In this document: piece after piece, positions 15,833-23,772 of the stretch
Layout of the letters: every line of letters begins with the position of its first letter
How positions within the stretch are numbered: position 1 is the stretch's first letter
Source of the DNA: Armatimonadota bacterium
Lineage (GTDB): Bacteria; Armatimonadota; Fimbriimonadia; Fimbriimonadales; Fimbriimonadaceae
Length of the DNA stretch: 64,000 nucleotides
Assembly: GCA_018268375.1 (NCBI GenBank)
Contig: JAFDWS010000002.1
Location: 310,001 to 374,000, forward strand
Direction of reading: 5' to 3'
The notes under the pieces: model-generated
Told to the model about the DNA's origin: nothing
Seen by the model: only the letters and a program-made list of their open reading frames with translations
The model's database searches: none
Program-made: the position numbers and the translations under genes

Positions 15833-16164
15833 CTCCAATACTTCACCACTGCCCAGGCGACTTCGTGCGGCACTGGGATTTTTGCCAGTTCGTCTTTGGC
15901 AGCAGCGCTGAACCAATCGACGTCGTCCTGCATTTCAGGTGAGTACCAACTCGGGGCAACAGCGTTGTCGTTGGCCCAATTCCTGCTCTTGGCACATAGA
16001 GAGTTGGCGTTGGGCAACAAGACGTGGTGCGTGTCACAATCGTCTTCAGGCATCACCGTCAGTCGCTCGTTGCAGGTCTCGTAGCAAAAATCGTTGGGAT
16101 TAAAGCCTGGTGTCCTTTCAACCAAGACAACCGGGCCGGCATAAATGTGTAGGCGCATTCCCAT
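15829..16164 (-). CDS. Unknown 111-aa protein
   Basis: ATG 16164 follows TAAAAT by 6 nt. The sequence has Cys-rich DFCYETCNERL and CDTHHVLLP stretches that might bind metal. Translationally coupled to the tagged gene downstream. No family recognised. Confidence 0.6.
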   Translation of the reverse strand: MGMRLHIYAGPVVLVERTPGFNPNDFCYETCNERLTVMPEDDCDTHHVLLPNANSLCAKSRNWANDNAVAPSWYSPEMQDDVDWFSAAAKDELAKIPVPHEVAWAVVKYWR

Positions 16165-16200
16165 GCAGGCATTTTACCATGGTTTTTGGCATACTTGGGT

Positions 16201-16401
16201 ATGGAATATTTTGTGCTTGACGGTGCGCTGTACCGTATCGCCACCGAAGGACTGCCAATGATTTACGTCGGCAAAGATTCGTGGGTCCCCTATGCCGACC
16301 CTGCCCGGGTTTTGCTTTACGGTCAACCATTGGACGCCGAGGAGCTCCAGGAACTGAAGTCTGAAATCGACGACGACGTTGACGCGGAAATTGGGGGATA
16401 G
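16201..16401 (+). CDS. Unknown 66-aa acidic protein
   Basis: ATG 16201 lies 5 nt after CATACT. The product has a small beta-rich N-terminus and a very acidic helical tail (ELKSEIDDDVDAEIGG). Its stop codon is at 16399-16401, immediately before the CCA end of the tRNA-like gene on the other strand. Confidence 0.55.
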   Translation: MEYFVLDGALYRIATEGLPMIYVGKDSWVPYADPARVLLYGQPLDAEELQELKSEIDDDVDAEIGG

Positions 16402-16543
16402 TGGCGGTCGCGGGTGGGTCTTACACCAGCCTCCTGCTTTTCACACAGGTGCTCTCTCACTTGCGTAGAAAGTGCCGATGAACACGTCATATTCCCGGGC
16501 TGACTGCATCCATACGGGCTTTCGGTCTTTGAGCTACGCGACC
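16402..16543 (-). tRNA. tRNA-Phe(GAA)-like gene with a large D-loop insertion
   Basis: On the minus strand GGTCGCG (16537-16543) pairs with CGCGACC (16406-16412), followed by G and an encoded CCA (16402-16404). After the 5' acceptor strand come TA and GCTC, as in a normal D-arm start. The matching GAGC appears only about 75 nt later, followed by A, the anticodon stem CCTGT/GCAGG and the 7-nt loop GTGAAAA (U33, anticodon GAA). The T-arm is weak (GGTG-TAAGACC-CACC; 4 bp, non-canonical loop). Total length is 142 nt. It could be an intron-like insertion, a tRNA-like regulatory RNA or a decayed tRNA. Confidence 0.5.
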
Positions 16544-16582
16544 AAGTGTTAATTGTACCATCGTTTGTGGTACACTCGAGAC

Positions 16583-17272
16583 ATGAGGACTTTGTTCTTA
16601 TGTGCCATGTTGGTGGCTGCGCCAGCTTTCGCACAAAAAATGCCCCCAGGGTCTTTCTTGACCAAGCCGGCCACAAACTTGTCAGAGCTGCAGACTGACG
16701 CGCTGGTCGTACCGGCTTTGGGTCGCTACGAGTTCTTTTACGGCATCACGAAGCGCGAGCTGGCTGCTGGCCTGCAATTGTTGCGGCTTGTCCGCTCCAG
16801 TGAGGGCAAGCGCACCAAAGTCTGGTATTGTCGCCCAGGTCACTTTGGTTCGGCAAGCCGGTGGGTGCCCAAGGGGACTTTAGTGTGGGTCTGGCCGAGT
16901 GGAGAATGGGCGTTTTTGGCGTCGTGCGGCAATCCTGTTTCAAAGACGTGGCCGACCTTCCCATCGTCACCGTCCGTCGTTGTGCCAGTATCAGAACCTG
17001 TCGAAACACTGCGACCGACCGAGGCGAAGACGACAGTGGCACCTTTGTCCTTGACGGCCACAGAACCCAAGTTGCCCGGATTGAGCACAGATGCTTTTGC
17101 ACCCGTGACACCTAGTGTGCCTGGTATCAAACCAGAATATGGCGCAGTGGTCACTGCCGCTTTGTTCTTTTCTGGTAGCGGCAACACGCAAGTCGTGCCA
17201 GAACCTGGCACCTTGACAGTGTTCGCAGTATTGACAGGAAGTTTGCTCGCTGGAAGACGGAGGTCAAAATGA
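16583..17272 (+). CDS. Exported protein with PEP-CTERM sorting signal
   Basis: A 229-aa protein with an N-terminal signal peptide (MRTLFLCAMLVAAPAFAQ, likely cut after AFA) and a C-terminal VPEPGTL motif at residue 205, a hydrophobic stretch and a final RRR, the three-part PEP-CTERM signal recognised by exosortase in Gram-negative, exopolysaccharide-making bacteria. The middle is proline-rich and of unknown function. TACACT lies 6 nt before ATG 16583. It heads a rightward operon (16583-20354) and overlaps the lipoprotein gene by 4 nt. The signal implies the protein is displayed on the infected host's surface. Confidence 0.75.
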   Translation: MRTLFLCAMLVAAPAFAQKMPPGSFLTKPATNLSELQTDALVVPALGRYEFFYGITKRELAAGLQLLRLVRSSEGKRTKVWYCRPGHFGSASRWVPKGTLVWVWPSGEWAFLASCGNPVSKTWPTFPSSPSVVVPVSEPVETLRPTEAKTTVAPLSLTATEPKLPGLSTDAFAPVTPSVPGIKPEYGAVVTAALFFSGSGNTQVVPEPGTLTVFAVLTGSLLAGRRRSK

Positions 17273-17511
17273 AGTGGCTGCTCTTGGTGGCTTGCGTCTT
17301 GATGGCAGGGTGTGCCAGCACGCCGTCGAGGTCACAGTTGTCCGAGGTGTTCGGACACCGTACTTACTTGTACGACCCAGTGTCCAAACAGTGCTTTTTA
17401 TACGCATGGCCTAACGACGCAGGCATGCGCAGTCCTGTCATGAGTCCTGTCCGATGCTCCAATGTGCCTCGCGACATGCTACAAGACATGCCTCCTGTCA
17501 CTCCGCGTTAA
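17269..17511 (+). CDS. Small lipoprotein
   Basis: An 80-aa protein with a short signal peptide and the lipobox LMAGC (Cys15 would be lipidated), so it is probably anchored in a membrane. The mature part is about 65 residues with two more Cys. Its ATGA overlap with the PEP-CTERM gene and TAATG overlap with the next suggest one coupled operon. A spanin-like or superinfection-exclusion role is possible but unsupported. Confidence 0.75.
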   Translation: MKWLLLVACVLMAGCASTPSRSQLSEVFGHRTYLYDPVSKQCFLYAWPNDAGMRSPVMSPVRCSNVPRDMLQDMPPVTPR

Positions 17512-17903
17512 TGGCAGCCAGAGACATTAGTTTGCGTCATTTGTACACGCCGCGGTCTGGTCTGGACGCAGCGTTGGTGCCACCTTTTAAGTCCATGTTG
17601 CACCCAGTCAGACTGGCCGTGATGCAAAAGCAGCGGTCAATGATAGAATGGCGCAAAGGCCAGTCTATAGGAGTCATTCAGGACAAGCGCGATGCCTTCT
17701 ATTGGGTGATACGCCTAGAAGGATTCAACTTCGTGGAACAAGACGAAGCTTGCATCAGCTGCAGTCTGGTGAAGGACGAAGAGCGTTACTATCCCGCAGG
17801 TCGCTACGACCACTGGCGGCAAGGTGACTCTGTGTTCCTTATCTTAGAGTGTGATTTGGACAAAGACGCTTCCTGTCTCGACACTCTTCTCCACAGGTCA
17901 TGA
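17511..17903 (+). CDS. Unknown 130-aa protein with C-terminal LD tag
   Basis: ATG 17511 shares a base with the previous stop (TAATG). The body has DKRDAFYWVIRLEGFNFVEQDE and a CDLDKDASCLDTLLHRS C-terminus that carries the tag (S-C-L-D-T-L-L). It overlaps the next tagged gene by ATGA. The two neighbours look like diverged duplicates, with YDHW in both (YPAGRYDHWRQ and CYDHWCHD). Confidence 0.65.
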   Translation: MAARDISLRHLYTPRSGLDAALVPPFKSMLHPVRLAVMQKQRSMIEWRKGQSIGVIQDKRDAFYWVIRLEGFNFVEQDEACISCSLVKDEERYYPAGRYDHWRQGDSVFLILECDLDKDASCLDTLLHRS

Positions 17904-18322
17904 GTTGTTGGCGGAACGATAAGTTGCAAGGACTGTACCGTCCAGTAAAACGGCCATCGACCATAGACTATTGTCTTCAGTCTGCTGACGCAGTCACTGA
18001 ATACATCACACTTACATGCACGAGCCAGCTGCGCGAGTCAGAACCCGAGGCAGAGTTTGAATATGAAGGCTTGTTGGCGTCAGTAAAACAACTTGACGAC
18101 ACCAGATGGGTGTACGTGTTTTTGACAAAACACGGCTTTTGCCTAGGACTGCACTCTATGAGCTTCGTGCATGGCGTCCACAGATACGAGGCAGTGTGTT
18201 ACGACCATTGGTGCCACGACATAGACGACAGCAAGTTGGGGTACACATTTTTCACCTATGGTGTGGCTGTCGTTTGCACTAGGCAAAGTGTCCTGGACGA
18301 TTCGTTGAGAAGTCTGTCATAA
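17900..18322 (+). CDS. Unknown 140-aa protein with C-terminal LD tag
   Basis: Probable paralogue of the preceding gene (shared length and YDHW block). It ends RQSVLDDSLRSLS. Beta-rich with several Cys, cytoplasmic by composition. CATAAT for the following gene lies inside its last codons. Confidence 0.65.
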   Translation: MSCWRNDKLQGLYRPVKRPSTIDYCLQSADAVTEYITLTCTSQLRESEPEAEFEYEGLLASVKQLDDTRWVYVFLTKHGFCLGLHSMSFVHGVHRYEAVCYDHWCHDIDDSKLGYTFFTYGVAVVCTRQSVLDDSLRSLS

Positions 18323-18329
18323 TCAAGGT

Positions 18330-18710
18330 ATGGACTTCGTGACGGACAACTGGTCGGGACAGGCCACTTTCCTCAAAGCCAACGAGCCTGTGTTCGAATG
18401 CCCTGCTCACTTCCGCGCCAGAGACTACGAACCTGGAAACGAGCCCCTTCACATGTACGACACTGTGACAATGTGGGCTGATTTTGAAATGCAGGGCGGC
18501 AAAGCTGAGCTGACATTGAAGTTCGCGCAGTCTGACACCATCAGGTTGCACAACGACACCTGTGCCATGGCGCTGAAACACCGCTTCATTGAAGCGAGTG
18601 ACGGTCATAGCTTGTGCGCTAAATTTACAGGAGACATCGTCGAGTGGAAGGAACTGAGCGCCCTTGACCGTTATTTGACAGCGGACACAGCAGAGGACTC
18701 AAAACCATGA
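18330..18710 (+). CDS. Unknown 126-aa protein with internal-type LD tag
   Basis: CATAAT ends 6 nt before ATG 18330. The product is rich in aromatic and acidic residues and ends ELSALDRYLTADTAEDSKP, so the tag (S-A-L-D-R-Y-L) is followed by 12 residues. ATGA overlap with the dihydroorotate-dehydrogenase-like gene downstream. Confidence 0.65.
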   Translation: MDFVTDNWSGQATFLKANEPVFECPAHFRARDYEPGNEPLHMYDTVTMWADFEMQGGKAELTLKFAQSDTIRLHNDTCAMALKHRFIEASDGHSLCAKFTGDIVEWKELSALDRYLTADTAEDSKP

Positions 18711-19570
18711 GTCTTGTTTTGCGCGGCACAAACTTTGGAAAGGCGTTCAACGGTGCCGGAGCCAGGGGTTTTTTCGGGCACGGCAACCCGTTCCAAAAGA
18801 ACGTACGGGTCGATTGGTCCGGCGCGACGTTCGTAAGCAAAAGTGTCACTAGGTACCCTAACACGGGGAACCCGGATGCTTTTGAGACCTTGCCGGACGG
18901 CGGGTTGGTCAACGCCGTGGCCTTGGACAATCCTGGCTTAGACCAATTGTTGTCAGAAGGAACGTGGCAAGCACTGCGACAGCCGTTCGTCATCTCGCTT
19001 GGGTTCGCCGGCACGGAAGACTGGCAACACCTCAAAGACGCGGAGGCGATGTCGACGTTGTTGCAGAGGCACCGGTCTTACTTTCAGGCTCCGTTCGCAG
19101 TAGAGTTGAACGTCCAATGCCCGAACAAACGGTATGTCTCAGAGAAGGTATTGTCCCGTCTGACGCTCGCACTCCAGCCATTGGACGTGCCGGTCATTGT
19201 GAAGGTCGGGTTGCACAACACCGTGGACGAGGTGTGCAACATGCTTTACGGCTGTGTGTTCGACGCGCTCAATATTGGCAACAGTGTCCGGTGGGGCAGC
19301 AAGAACGTCAACTACGATTGGTCTGAGTCATCTGGGCTCGAAGGCGCAGTGTCGGGCGCAAGGTGCTTGTTCGACCGATTATTGGCGTTAGTCACCGAAC
19401 TGCGACCGCGCATTGACATACCTTTGTGCGCAAACGGCGGTGTCAGCACAGTCGAAGACATTGAGCAACTTGCAGCTGCTGGAGCCGACGCGGTGGCTTT
19501 CTGGTCGGTGTCGTACCATCACCCAGACAGAGTTCCTGCGCTGGTGGCCAAGGCCAAACAGGTGTTTTGA
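18707..19570 (+). CDS. Dihydroorotate dehydrogenase-like flavoprotein
   Basis: A 287-aa TIM-barrel protein of the PyrD type. ELNVQCPNK (residues ~131-139) matches the N-x-S-C-P-N block that contacts FMN and orotate. PVIVKVGL gives the FMN-binding Lys strand, SSGLEGAVSGAR resembles the G-G-L-S-G loop, and CANGGVSTVEDIEQLAAAGADAVAFWS is the C-terminal phosphate-binding GG-I-x-x-x-x-D motif. Expected reaction is oxidation of dihydroorotate to orotate in pyrimidine synthesis; the catalytic base is not certain, so a related flavin oxidoreductase is possible. It sits in the PEP-CTERM operon, between ATGA-coupled small genes. Confidence 0.85.
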   Translation: MSLVLRGTNFGKAFNGAGARGFFGHGNPFQKNVRVDWSGATFVSKSVTRYPNTGNPDAFETLPDGGLVNAVALDNPGLDQLLSEGTWQALRQPFVISLGFAGTEDWQHLKDAEAMSTLLQRHRSYFQAPFAVELNVQCPNKRYVSEKVLSRLTLALQPLDVPVIVKVGLHNTVDEVCNMLYGCVFDALNIGNSVRWGSKNVNYDWSESSGLEGAVSGARCLFDRLLALVTELRPRIDIPLCANGGVSTVEDIEQLAAAGADAVAFWSVSYHHPDRVPALVAKAKQVF

Positions 19571-19911
19571 TGAAACAAGAACTCATCGCCCTTCGTACGA
19601 CTATGGAAAGAGCGGCCTCGGTGGACACTGCCTACGACGGAGTGTACAACCCAGGCCGAGGAGCGTTGCACGGACATTGTGGTGCGGTGGCGCACGTCGT
19701 GCAGTTGAAATATGGCGGAGAGCTTGTCGGTGCGACAGTCATGGGTGAGAGACACATATGGAACCGTCTGCCGGACGGGAAAGAATACGACTTGACCAGT
19801 GCGCAGTTCGGCGGCGATGGCCTGACGCCAGTGTGCCGAGGCCGTTTGTTGAAAAAACGGTCGAGCACCAATGACCGGTTTGTGCGGTTTGCGACACTAG
19901 TTGGCGTATGA
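19570..19911 (+). CDS. YunG-like protein
   Basis: A 113-aa protein with ALHGHCGAVAHVVQLKYGGELVG, then RHIWNRLPDGKEYDLTSAQFGGDG. This matches the YunG family pattern (G-Q/H-C-x-V-x-A-x-V-V-Q, GGE, H-x-WNRLPDG-x-E-x-DLT-x-x-QF). The Cys, His and Asp could form a papain-like site, but YunG function is unknown. ATG 19570 overlaps the previous stop (TGATG). Confidence 0.8.
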   Translation: MKQELIALRTTMERAASVDTAYDGVYNPGRGALHGHCGAVAHVVQLKYGGELVGATVMGERHIWNRLPDGKEYDLTSAQFGGDGLTPVCRGRLLKKRSSTNDRFVRFATLVGV

Positions 19912-20354
19912 ACGAAGAAGCCCACTGTCTAAACGAACTGTTGAGACCAGGCAAGTTATTCATCGTAAGCACTGGCAACCCCAACGCTTTGGAGTTCGGC
20001 GTCACACCCTTGAGCGCCGAAATCAACCAGCGTCAACAGCACGACAATTGGTTGGTGAACTGGAACACTTATTTACAGACCGTTTTAGACCAAGAAATGT
20101 TTTTGCTGACATATCAGCACGCACAGTCCATAGTGTATGTGACAGACAGATACGAAATCGAGTTGTCGTGCGGTGGTGCCAGTACTGCGCCAGCGAAGGC
20201 TGCGCATGTGCAAAGAGACGTTGCCGCCTACGGCGGCCCTCCGCATATGGTCACATACTTGCAAGAACAAATTCAATGCCGGTTTTTCTGCAACGTGTTG
20301 CACGCACTACCGCTACATCGTCTCGACCGGTATTTGGCCTTGTGCGGAGACTAA
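19908..20354 (+). CDS. Unknown 148-aa protein with C-terminal LD tag
   Basis: Last gene of the rightward operon, ATGA-coupled to the YunG-like gene. The C-terminus LPLHRLDRYLALCGD carries the tag in the same R-Y variant as the 18330-18710 protein, suggesting common descent. A GGASTAPAKAAHVQRDVAAYGGPPHMV segment precedes it. Overlaps the convergent neighbour by 4 bp. Confidence 0.65.
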   Translation: MNEEAHCLNELLRPGKLFIVSTGNPNALEFGVTPLSAEINQRQQHDNWLVNWNTYLQTVLDQEMFLLTYQHAQSIVYVTDRYEIELSCGGASTAPAKAAHVQRDVAAYGGPPHMVTYLQEQIQCRFFCNVLHALPLHRLDRYLALCGD

Positions 20355-20686
20355 CCTGTTTCACAAAATTGTCTCAATCGCTCGAGGCTTTGTTCTAGCT
20401 TGTTGAGCGATTCTTGGAATTCAGGTCCGTCCGTAGAGTGGTTCAGGCACTCCCGACATGCACACATGACGTCTCGCAGTTTGTTCGAAAGAGTCCAGCG
20501 CATCAGGGTCGGAACAACCATCATGGCCTCGGTGCATACCAAAAGTTTGTCGACCATGTCCAGTTGGGCTTGATGAGTGTCGTGTGACATGAAGACACCA
20601 ACGACACGTTTAAGCAACCCTTTCTGCACTCCCTCTCGCACTTCCCATGGTGTCTCTTGGTTGCATATCATCACGATGCCTTGCAT
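20351..20686 (-). CDS. Unknown 111-aa helical protein
   Basis: ATG 20686 follows TATCAT by 6 nt; the frame is open upstream to 20941 but that part is antisense to the next plus-strand gene. Mostly helical, with a four-Cys segment (VMCACRECLNHS plus others) and a C-terminal coiled coil (SLNKLEQSLERLRQF). No family recognised. Confidence 0.6.
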   Translation of the reverse strand: MQGIVMICNQETPWEVREGVQKGLLKRVVGVFMSHDTHQAQLDMVDKLLVCTEAMMVVPTLMRWTLSNKLRDVMCACRECLNHSTDGPEFQESLNKLEQSLERLRQFCETG

Positions 20687-20776
20687 AGTCGCATGATACC
20701 TAGTTCTCTGTATAAATGAAAGTGCCAGCGGCTCGTCCCTGAGGCTAGTCGCGGCAAAACTAGGAGTAACCAGGAA

Positions 20777-21625
20777 ATGAGTACCCAAGCCATTTCGCCG
20801 GCTGACGCGGCCGGCGCAAAACTCGCGAAGCGCGAGAACAACTTCGACAACATCGTCTCTAAAATCAACCAACGCTTGGTTGACGGGACATACGGCCCGG
20901 ATGGGACGCGTGACCAGAACAAGGCAGAGTTCACCTTCCACAGCGGGACTGACTATTCACTCGTCAGTCGAGTCGTCGATGCCTTTGAGGCACAAGGCTG
21001 GCACACTGAACTTTGCGGTCCGCTAGATGACTCGGGCGAGCCTCGGTACACGTTGCAAGTCAAATCCAAGCCGGTTGAAGAAACGGCCGACAAGGCCACT
21101 TTGCCAGAAAACGGTGATGAGCTGTTCAGGTATTTCGCCGAACACTATCCATGGGCAAAACTAGACTTGACCTATGCCACCAACTCAGAGTCACGGCCTG
21201 CGTCCAATGACTGTCACTGCGCTCCAGAAAGGAAGTGCTATAAGGCGCACATCACTGGAGCCCCAGTGCACGGTGTTGCTGGTGACGGCAGCGGCCAGTC
21301 CGAGGAAGAACGCGTGGACATCAACATTGCTATCGCGGCGAACGATTGGCCTACCCTTGTTTCAAGGTGCATCTCTGCCGTAGACCGTTGCAACGCATGG
21401 GTGAAGTCTCCGCTCGAGGTCGAGCGCGGTGTGTTCGACGCGTTTGAGCAAGGCATGCACGCCATGCAACGTGCCATCGACAGGATGGAAGCGTTTGCAG
21501 GTTTCCCCACTGTGAGGTCGTTGGTGTCCCACGACACGTTCCGCGACCAAGTGCGGGCCTTATGGGCACCGCACGCTTGGCCGAACACTATGCTGGCCAG
21601 CTTGTTCCACGACAAGAAAAAGTAA
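20777..21625 (+). CDS. Unknown 282-aa protein
   Basis: This start has a Shine-Dalgarno-like AGGAG/AGGAA (20761-20776) and a TATAAA box about 60 nt upstream (20711-20716), so this transcript has a leader, unlike most neighbours. The N-terminal third (NNFDNIVSKINQRLVDG, FTFHSGTDYSLVSRVVDAFEAQGW) looks like a small alpha/beta domain repeated in phage structural or DNA-binding proteins, but I cannot name it. The last third is helical. A strong hairpin follows the stop. Confidence 0.6.
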   Translation: MSTQAISPADAAGAKLAKRENNFDNIVSKINQRLVDGTYGPDGTRDQNKAEFTFHSGTDYSLVSRVVDAFEAQGWHTELCGPLDDSGEPRYTLQVKSKPVEETADKATLPENGDELFRYFAEHYPWAKLDLTYATNSESRPASNDCHCAPERKCYKAHITGAPVHGVAGDGSGQSEEERVDINIAIAANDWPTLVSRCISAVDRCNAWVKSPLEVERGVFDAFEQGMHAMQRAIDRMEAFAGFPTVRSLVSHDTFRDQVRALWAPHAWPNTMLASLFHDKKK

Positions 21626-21634
21626 GAAGCCGTT

Positions 21635-21658
21635 CCGTGGCCGTCTAGGCGGCCACGG
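21635..21658. terminator. Bidirectional hairpin between convergent genes
   Basis: CCGTGGCCG (21635-21643) and CGGCCACGG (21650-21658) form a perfect 9-bp stem with a 6-nt loop, 9 nt after the 20777-21625 stop and overlapping the stop of the convergent gene at 21645. No U-run follows on either strand, so termination strength is uncertain. Confidence 0.55.
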
Positions 21659-21932
21659 ACTCCGTCGATGGCTCGGGAAGCGCTTCCCAATTGTCCTCAA
21701 AAGCCTGCCAACTGGCATACGGGCAATATCCCATGCCAAAACTGCCATTGCCTTTGGCGCGCAACACCGTTGGTTCTTCGACCAACTTGAGCCATCCGTT
21801 CTTGTGGAAACCCAGCCACTTGAGTTTTTTCTTTGTGGCGATGTACAGAGTGTACACAGTCCCGTTGTCATATCCCATGCTTCCCTGTTTACCAACGAAC
21901 CTGCGCTCCATTACCTTCGTCGCTTTTTGCAT
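21645..21932 (-). CDS. Unknown 95-aa basic protein
   Basis: ATG 21932 lies 2 nt after the upstream stop. Basic N-terminal half (MQKATKVMERRFVG...TKKKLKWLGFHKNGWLKLV) and an acidic tail. Last gene of the 21645-23735 leftward operon. No family recognised. Confidence 0.6.
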   Translation of the reverse strand: MQKATKVMERRFVGKQGSMGYDNGTVYTLYIATKKKLKWLGFHKNGWLKLVEEPTVLRAKGNGSFGMGYCPYASWQAFEDNWEALPEPSTESVAA

Positions 21933-21934
21933 TG

Positions 21935-23071
21935 TCAATTTCCCTTCGCGCCCATGACACTGTCCAATAAACTGGTTTTCTTCGTTCCCAAGTGTTGGAA
22001 CTCTGACAAGTCCATTTCGCTGACAGTCCCAGGCGCAAACCCCACAGCCACGTCGAGCGTGCCGTCAGGTCTCAATAAGAATTCTACCATCATCGGGGCT
22101 GCGAGTGTGTAACACTTTGCTTTGTCCCGGTTTACAGTCCCACTGTAATCGAACGTCAAAACATGCCTGGGTGGTTTTGAGCCACCAACCGCTGCCCGGG
22201 ACGCAGCGTACATGACGGGTCTTGCTGAAGAAGTCTTTCGTTGCGAGGCGTTTGCTAAAGCCTTGGGTAGCTGGACTTGGATTGCGAGCCACAACTCTTC
22301 TGGAGAATAGTCTGCTCCGAGCACCGTTCGAGCAGTGGTGTGACGAGGTTCTTTGTGCCAATGCAACATGGCGGCCTGTGGTGTAAAAGTGACGGGGCAA
22401 AACGGCATGACTGCGTTCCAGGCGTCATAAAGGTCGACTTGTGTGTCGGCCCAAAGGTGAGACAGTGCAGCGTACCTCGTGTGTAAACTTTCGCGGTCAA
22501 AATTGATACACCCCTCAATGTGCGACTCGCCTACATCTAACAGAATCTCTACTTCGCCCAGTTCCTCCGGCAGGCTTCCGGTATTGTGCCTTAACAAGTG
22601 CAGGCACTTTTCAGCAAGCTTATGTTCGTTGCTGTACAGTCCAGCATACCAATCAAACGGATGGCTTCCAGTCACGTCGTTCACAAAACGCACATTGAAA
22701 GGCTTAGGCCAATAAGTCTTGAGCCTTGTGGCGTATTCTTCATGCGACGTCCCGTGTATCGAGAGCAATTGTTGGCACAGGTGCACTTGGCGCTGCAAGC
22801 GGTTGGAGACTTGCTGTACCTTGTGCAACAACTTCGGCCTGTGGGCACTGACCACAAACTCACCGCACTCGACCACATTTTCGGTCAATTGCAGCAAAGT
22901 GACGCCTTCGGGCAGTGAGACACGAGTCAGGCGGTCAGACTCGAGGTACAGGCCACTGCGGTTTTTCAACAAATAGCTGGCCCATATCTCCAAGCGTTCA
23001 CTGTCGAACACCCATATAGGAGTATGGGCGACCGGAGTCTTACTTGCTTTCAGTGTGTGATGGCGCCTCAC
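21935..23071 (-). CDS. Unknown 378-aa protein with C-terminal LD tag
   Basis: GTG start overlapping the previous stop (GTGA). One of the larger tagged proteins, ending KKTSLLDSVMGAKGN. The C-terminal region has strands (VEFLLRPDGTLDVAVGFAPG) like those before the tag in other members. A central region holds W, H and C residues (HWHKEPRHT) but no recognisable active site. Confidence 0.65.
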   Translation of the reverse strand: MRRHHTLKASKTPVAHTPIWVFDSERLEIWASYLLKNRSGLYLESDRLTRVSLPEGVTLLQLTENVVECGEFVVSAHRPKLLHKVQQVSNRLQRQVHLCQQLLSIHGTSHEEYATRLKTYWPKPFNVRFVNDVTGSHPFDWYAGLYSNEHKLAEKCLHLLRHNTGSLPEELGEVEILLDVGESHIEGCINFDRESLHTRYAALSHLWADTQVDLYDAWNAVMPFCPVTFTPQAAMLHWHKEPRHTTARTVLGADYSPEELWLAIQVQLPKALANASQRKTSSARPVMYAASRAAVGGSKPPRHVLTFDYSGTVNRDKAKCYTLAAPMMVEFLLRPDGTLDVAVGFAPGTVSEMDLSEFQHLGTKKTSLLDSVMGAKGN

Positions 23072-23391
23072 TGTATGTGTTTTGACAACCCTATGAAGTG
23101 TTTGGACAGCTCGTCTTGCTCAGCTTGCACTTGGGCCTGATATGCCGAACAGCGTGGCCAATTTCGTTGTACGCTCACATGGACACTGCCATATTGGTCG
23201 TGCCCAAAAGTAAGTTCGAAGTGATTGGGGCTGTTCGGTTCTCGGAACACAGCTTCTGCAGCGCGACCAACAAGACCAAGAGTTCTGGCAAGGTTGGACG
23301 GTCGCCGGTTTATTGCCACCTTTTGTATCATCAGTGGAGTGTTCTTCCGTCCCTGGAACCACACCCTGATGCGCTGTGCCCAAAACCTCAT
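23068..23391 (-). CDS. Unknown 107-aa protein
   Basis: I chose ATG 23391 because it overlaps the upstream stop as ATGA; the frame continues open to 23634 antisense to other sequence. Basic N-terminus (MRFWAQRIRVWFQGRKN), then a beta hairpin (HFELTFGHDQYGSVHVSV). No family recognised. Confidence 0.6.
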   Translation of the reverse strand: MRFWAQRIRVWFQGRKNTPLMIQKVAINRRPSNLARTLGLVGRAAEAVFREPNSPNHFELTFGHDQYGSVHVSVQRNWPRCSAYQAQVQAEQDELSKHFIGLSKHIQ

Positions 23392-23735
23392 GCAGTTGCA
23401 AGGGTTTTTTTGGAAACCCGGCCTTTGGGCTTTGTCCAGCGGCAAGACTGACCATAAGTCGTCAATAAGCGGGCGCGGAGCCCCATCGGCACCTGGTCCG
23501 CCAGTTTCAACAATGCCTGTTTGCGCGCTTCGTACTTGTTGTGCACATCGGCGACATTGCGTTTGACGACCACATCGGCAAGCGTGCGTTTGTCCTCGTC
23601 GCGTGAACCGACGACACCAACCCAAAGCTGGCAACGTGTGGATTCGACGTCGCGCGTGAATTTGGCGTGCTTGCTCTGACCGGTGCCATAGCTGAAAACG
23701 AGGGAGTATTCTTGGTTTTCGTACACGAATCTCAT
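23388..23735 (-). CDS. Unknown 115-aa protein
   Basis: First gene of the operon. It has a Shine-Dalgarno AAGGAAA 8 nt before ATG 23735 and TACAAT about 22 nt upstream, so it carries a short leader. The N-terminus is beta-rich (YSLVFSYGTGQSKHAK), followed by a basic helical half (HNKYEARKQALLKLADQVP). The pattern recalls small phage proteins taking parameters such as T-x-C-x-L, but I cannot name it. Confidence 0.6.
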   Translation of the reverse strand: MRFVYENQEYSLVFSYGTGQSKHAKFTRDVESTRCQLWVGVVGSRDEDKRTLADVVVKRNVADVHNKYEARKQALLKLADQVPMGLRARLLTTYGQSCRWTKPKGRVSKKTLATA

Positions 23736-23772
23736 GTTAGATGTTTCCTTGTCAATTGTAGCATTTTAGGAT

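Noticed and set aside
16323-16676. 117-aa minus-strand frame covering the tRNA-like region
   Set aside because: It runs through the acceptor and anticodon stems and the promoter of the next gene; the composition is not protein-like.
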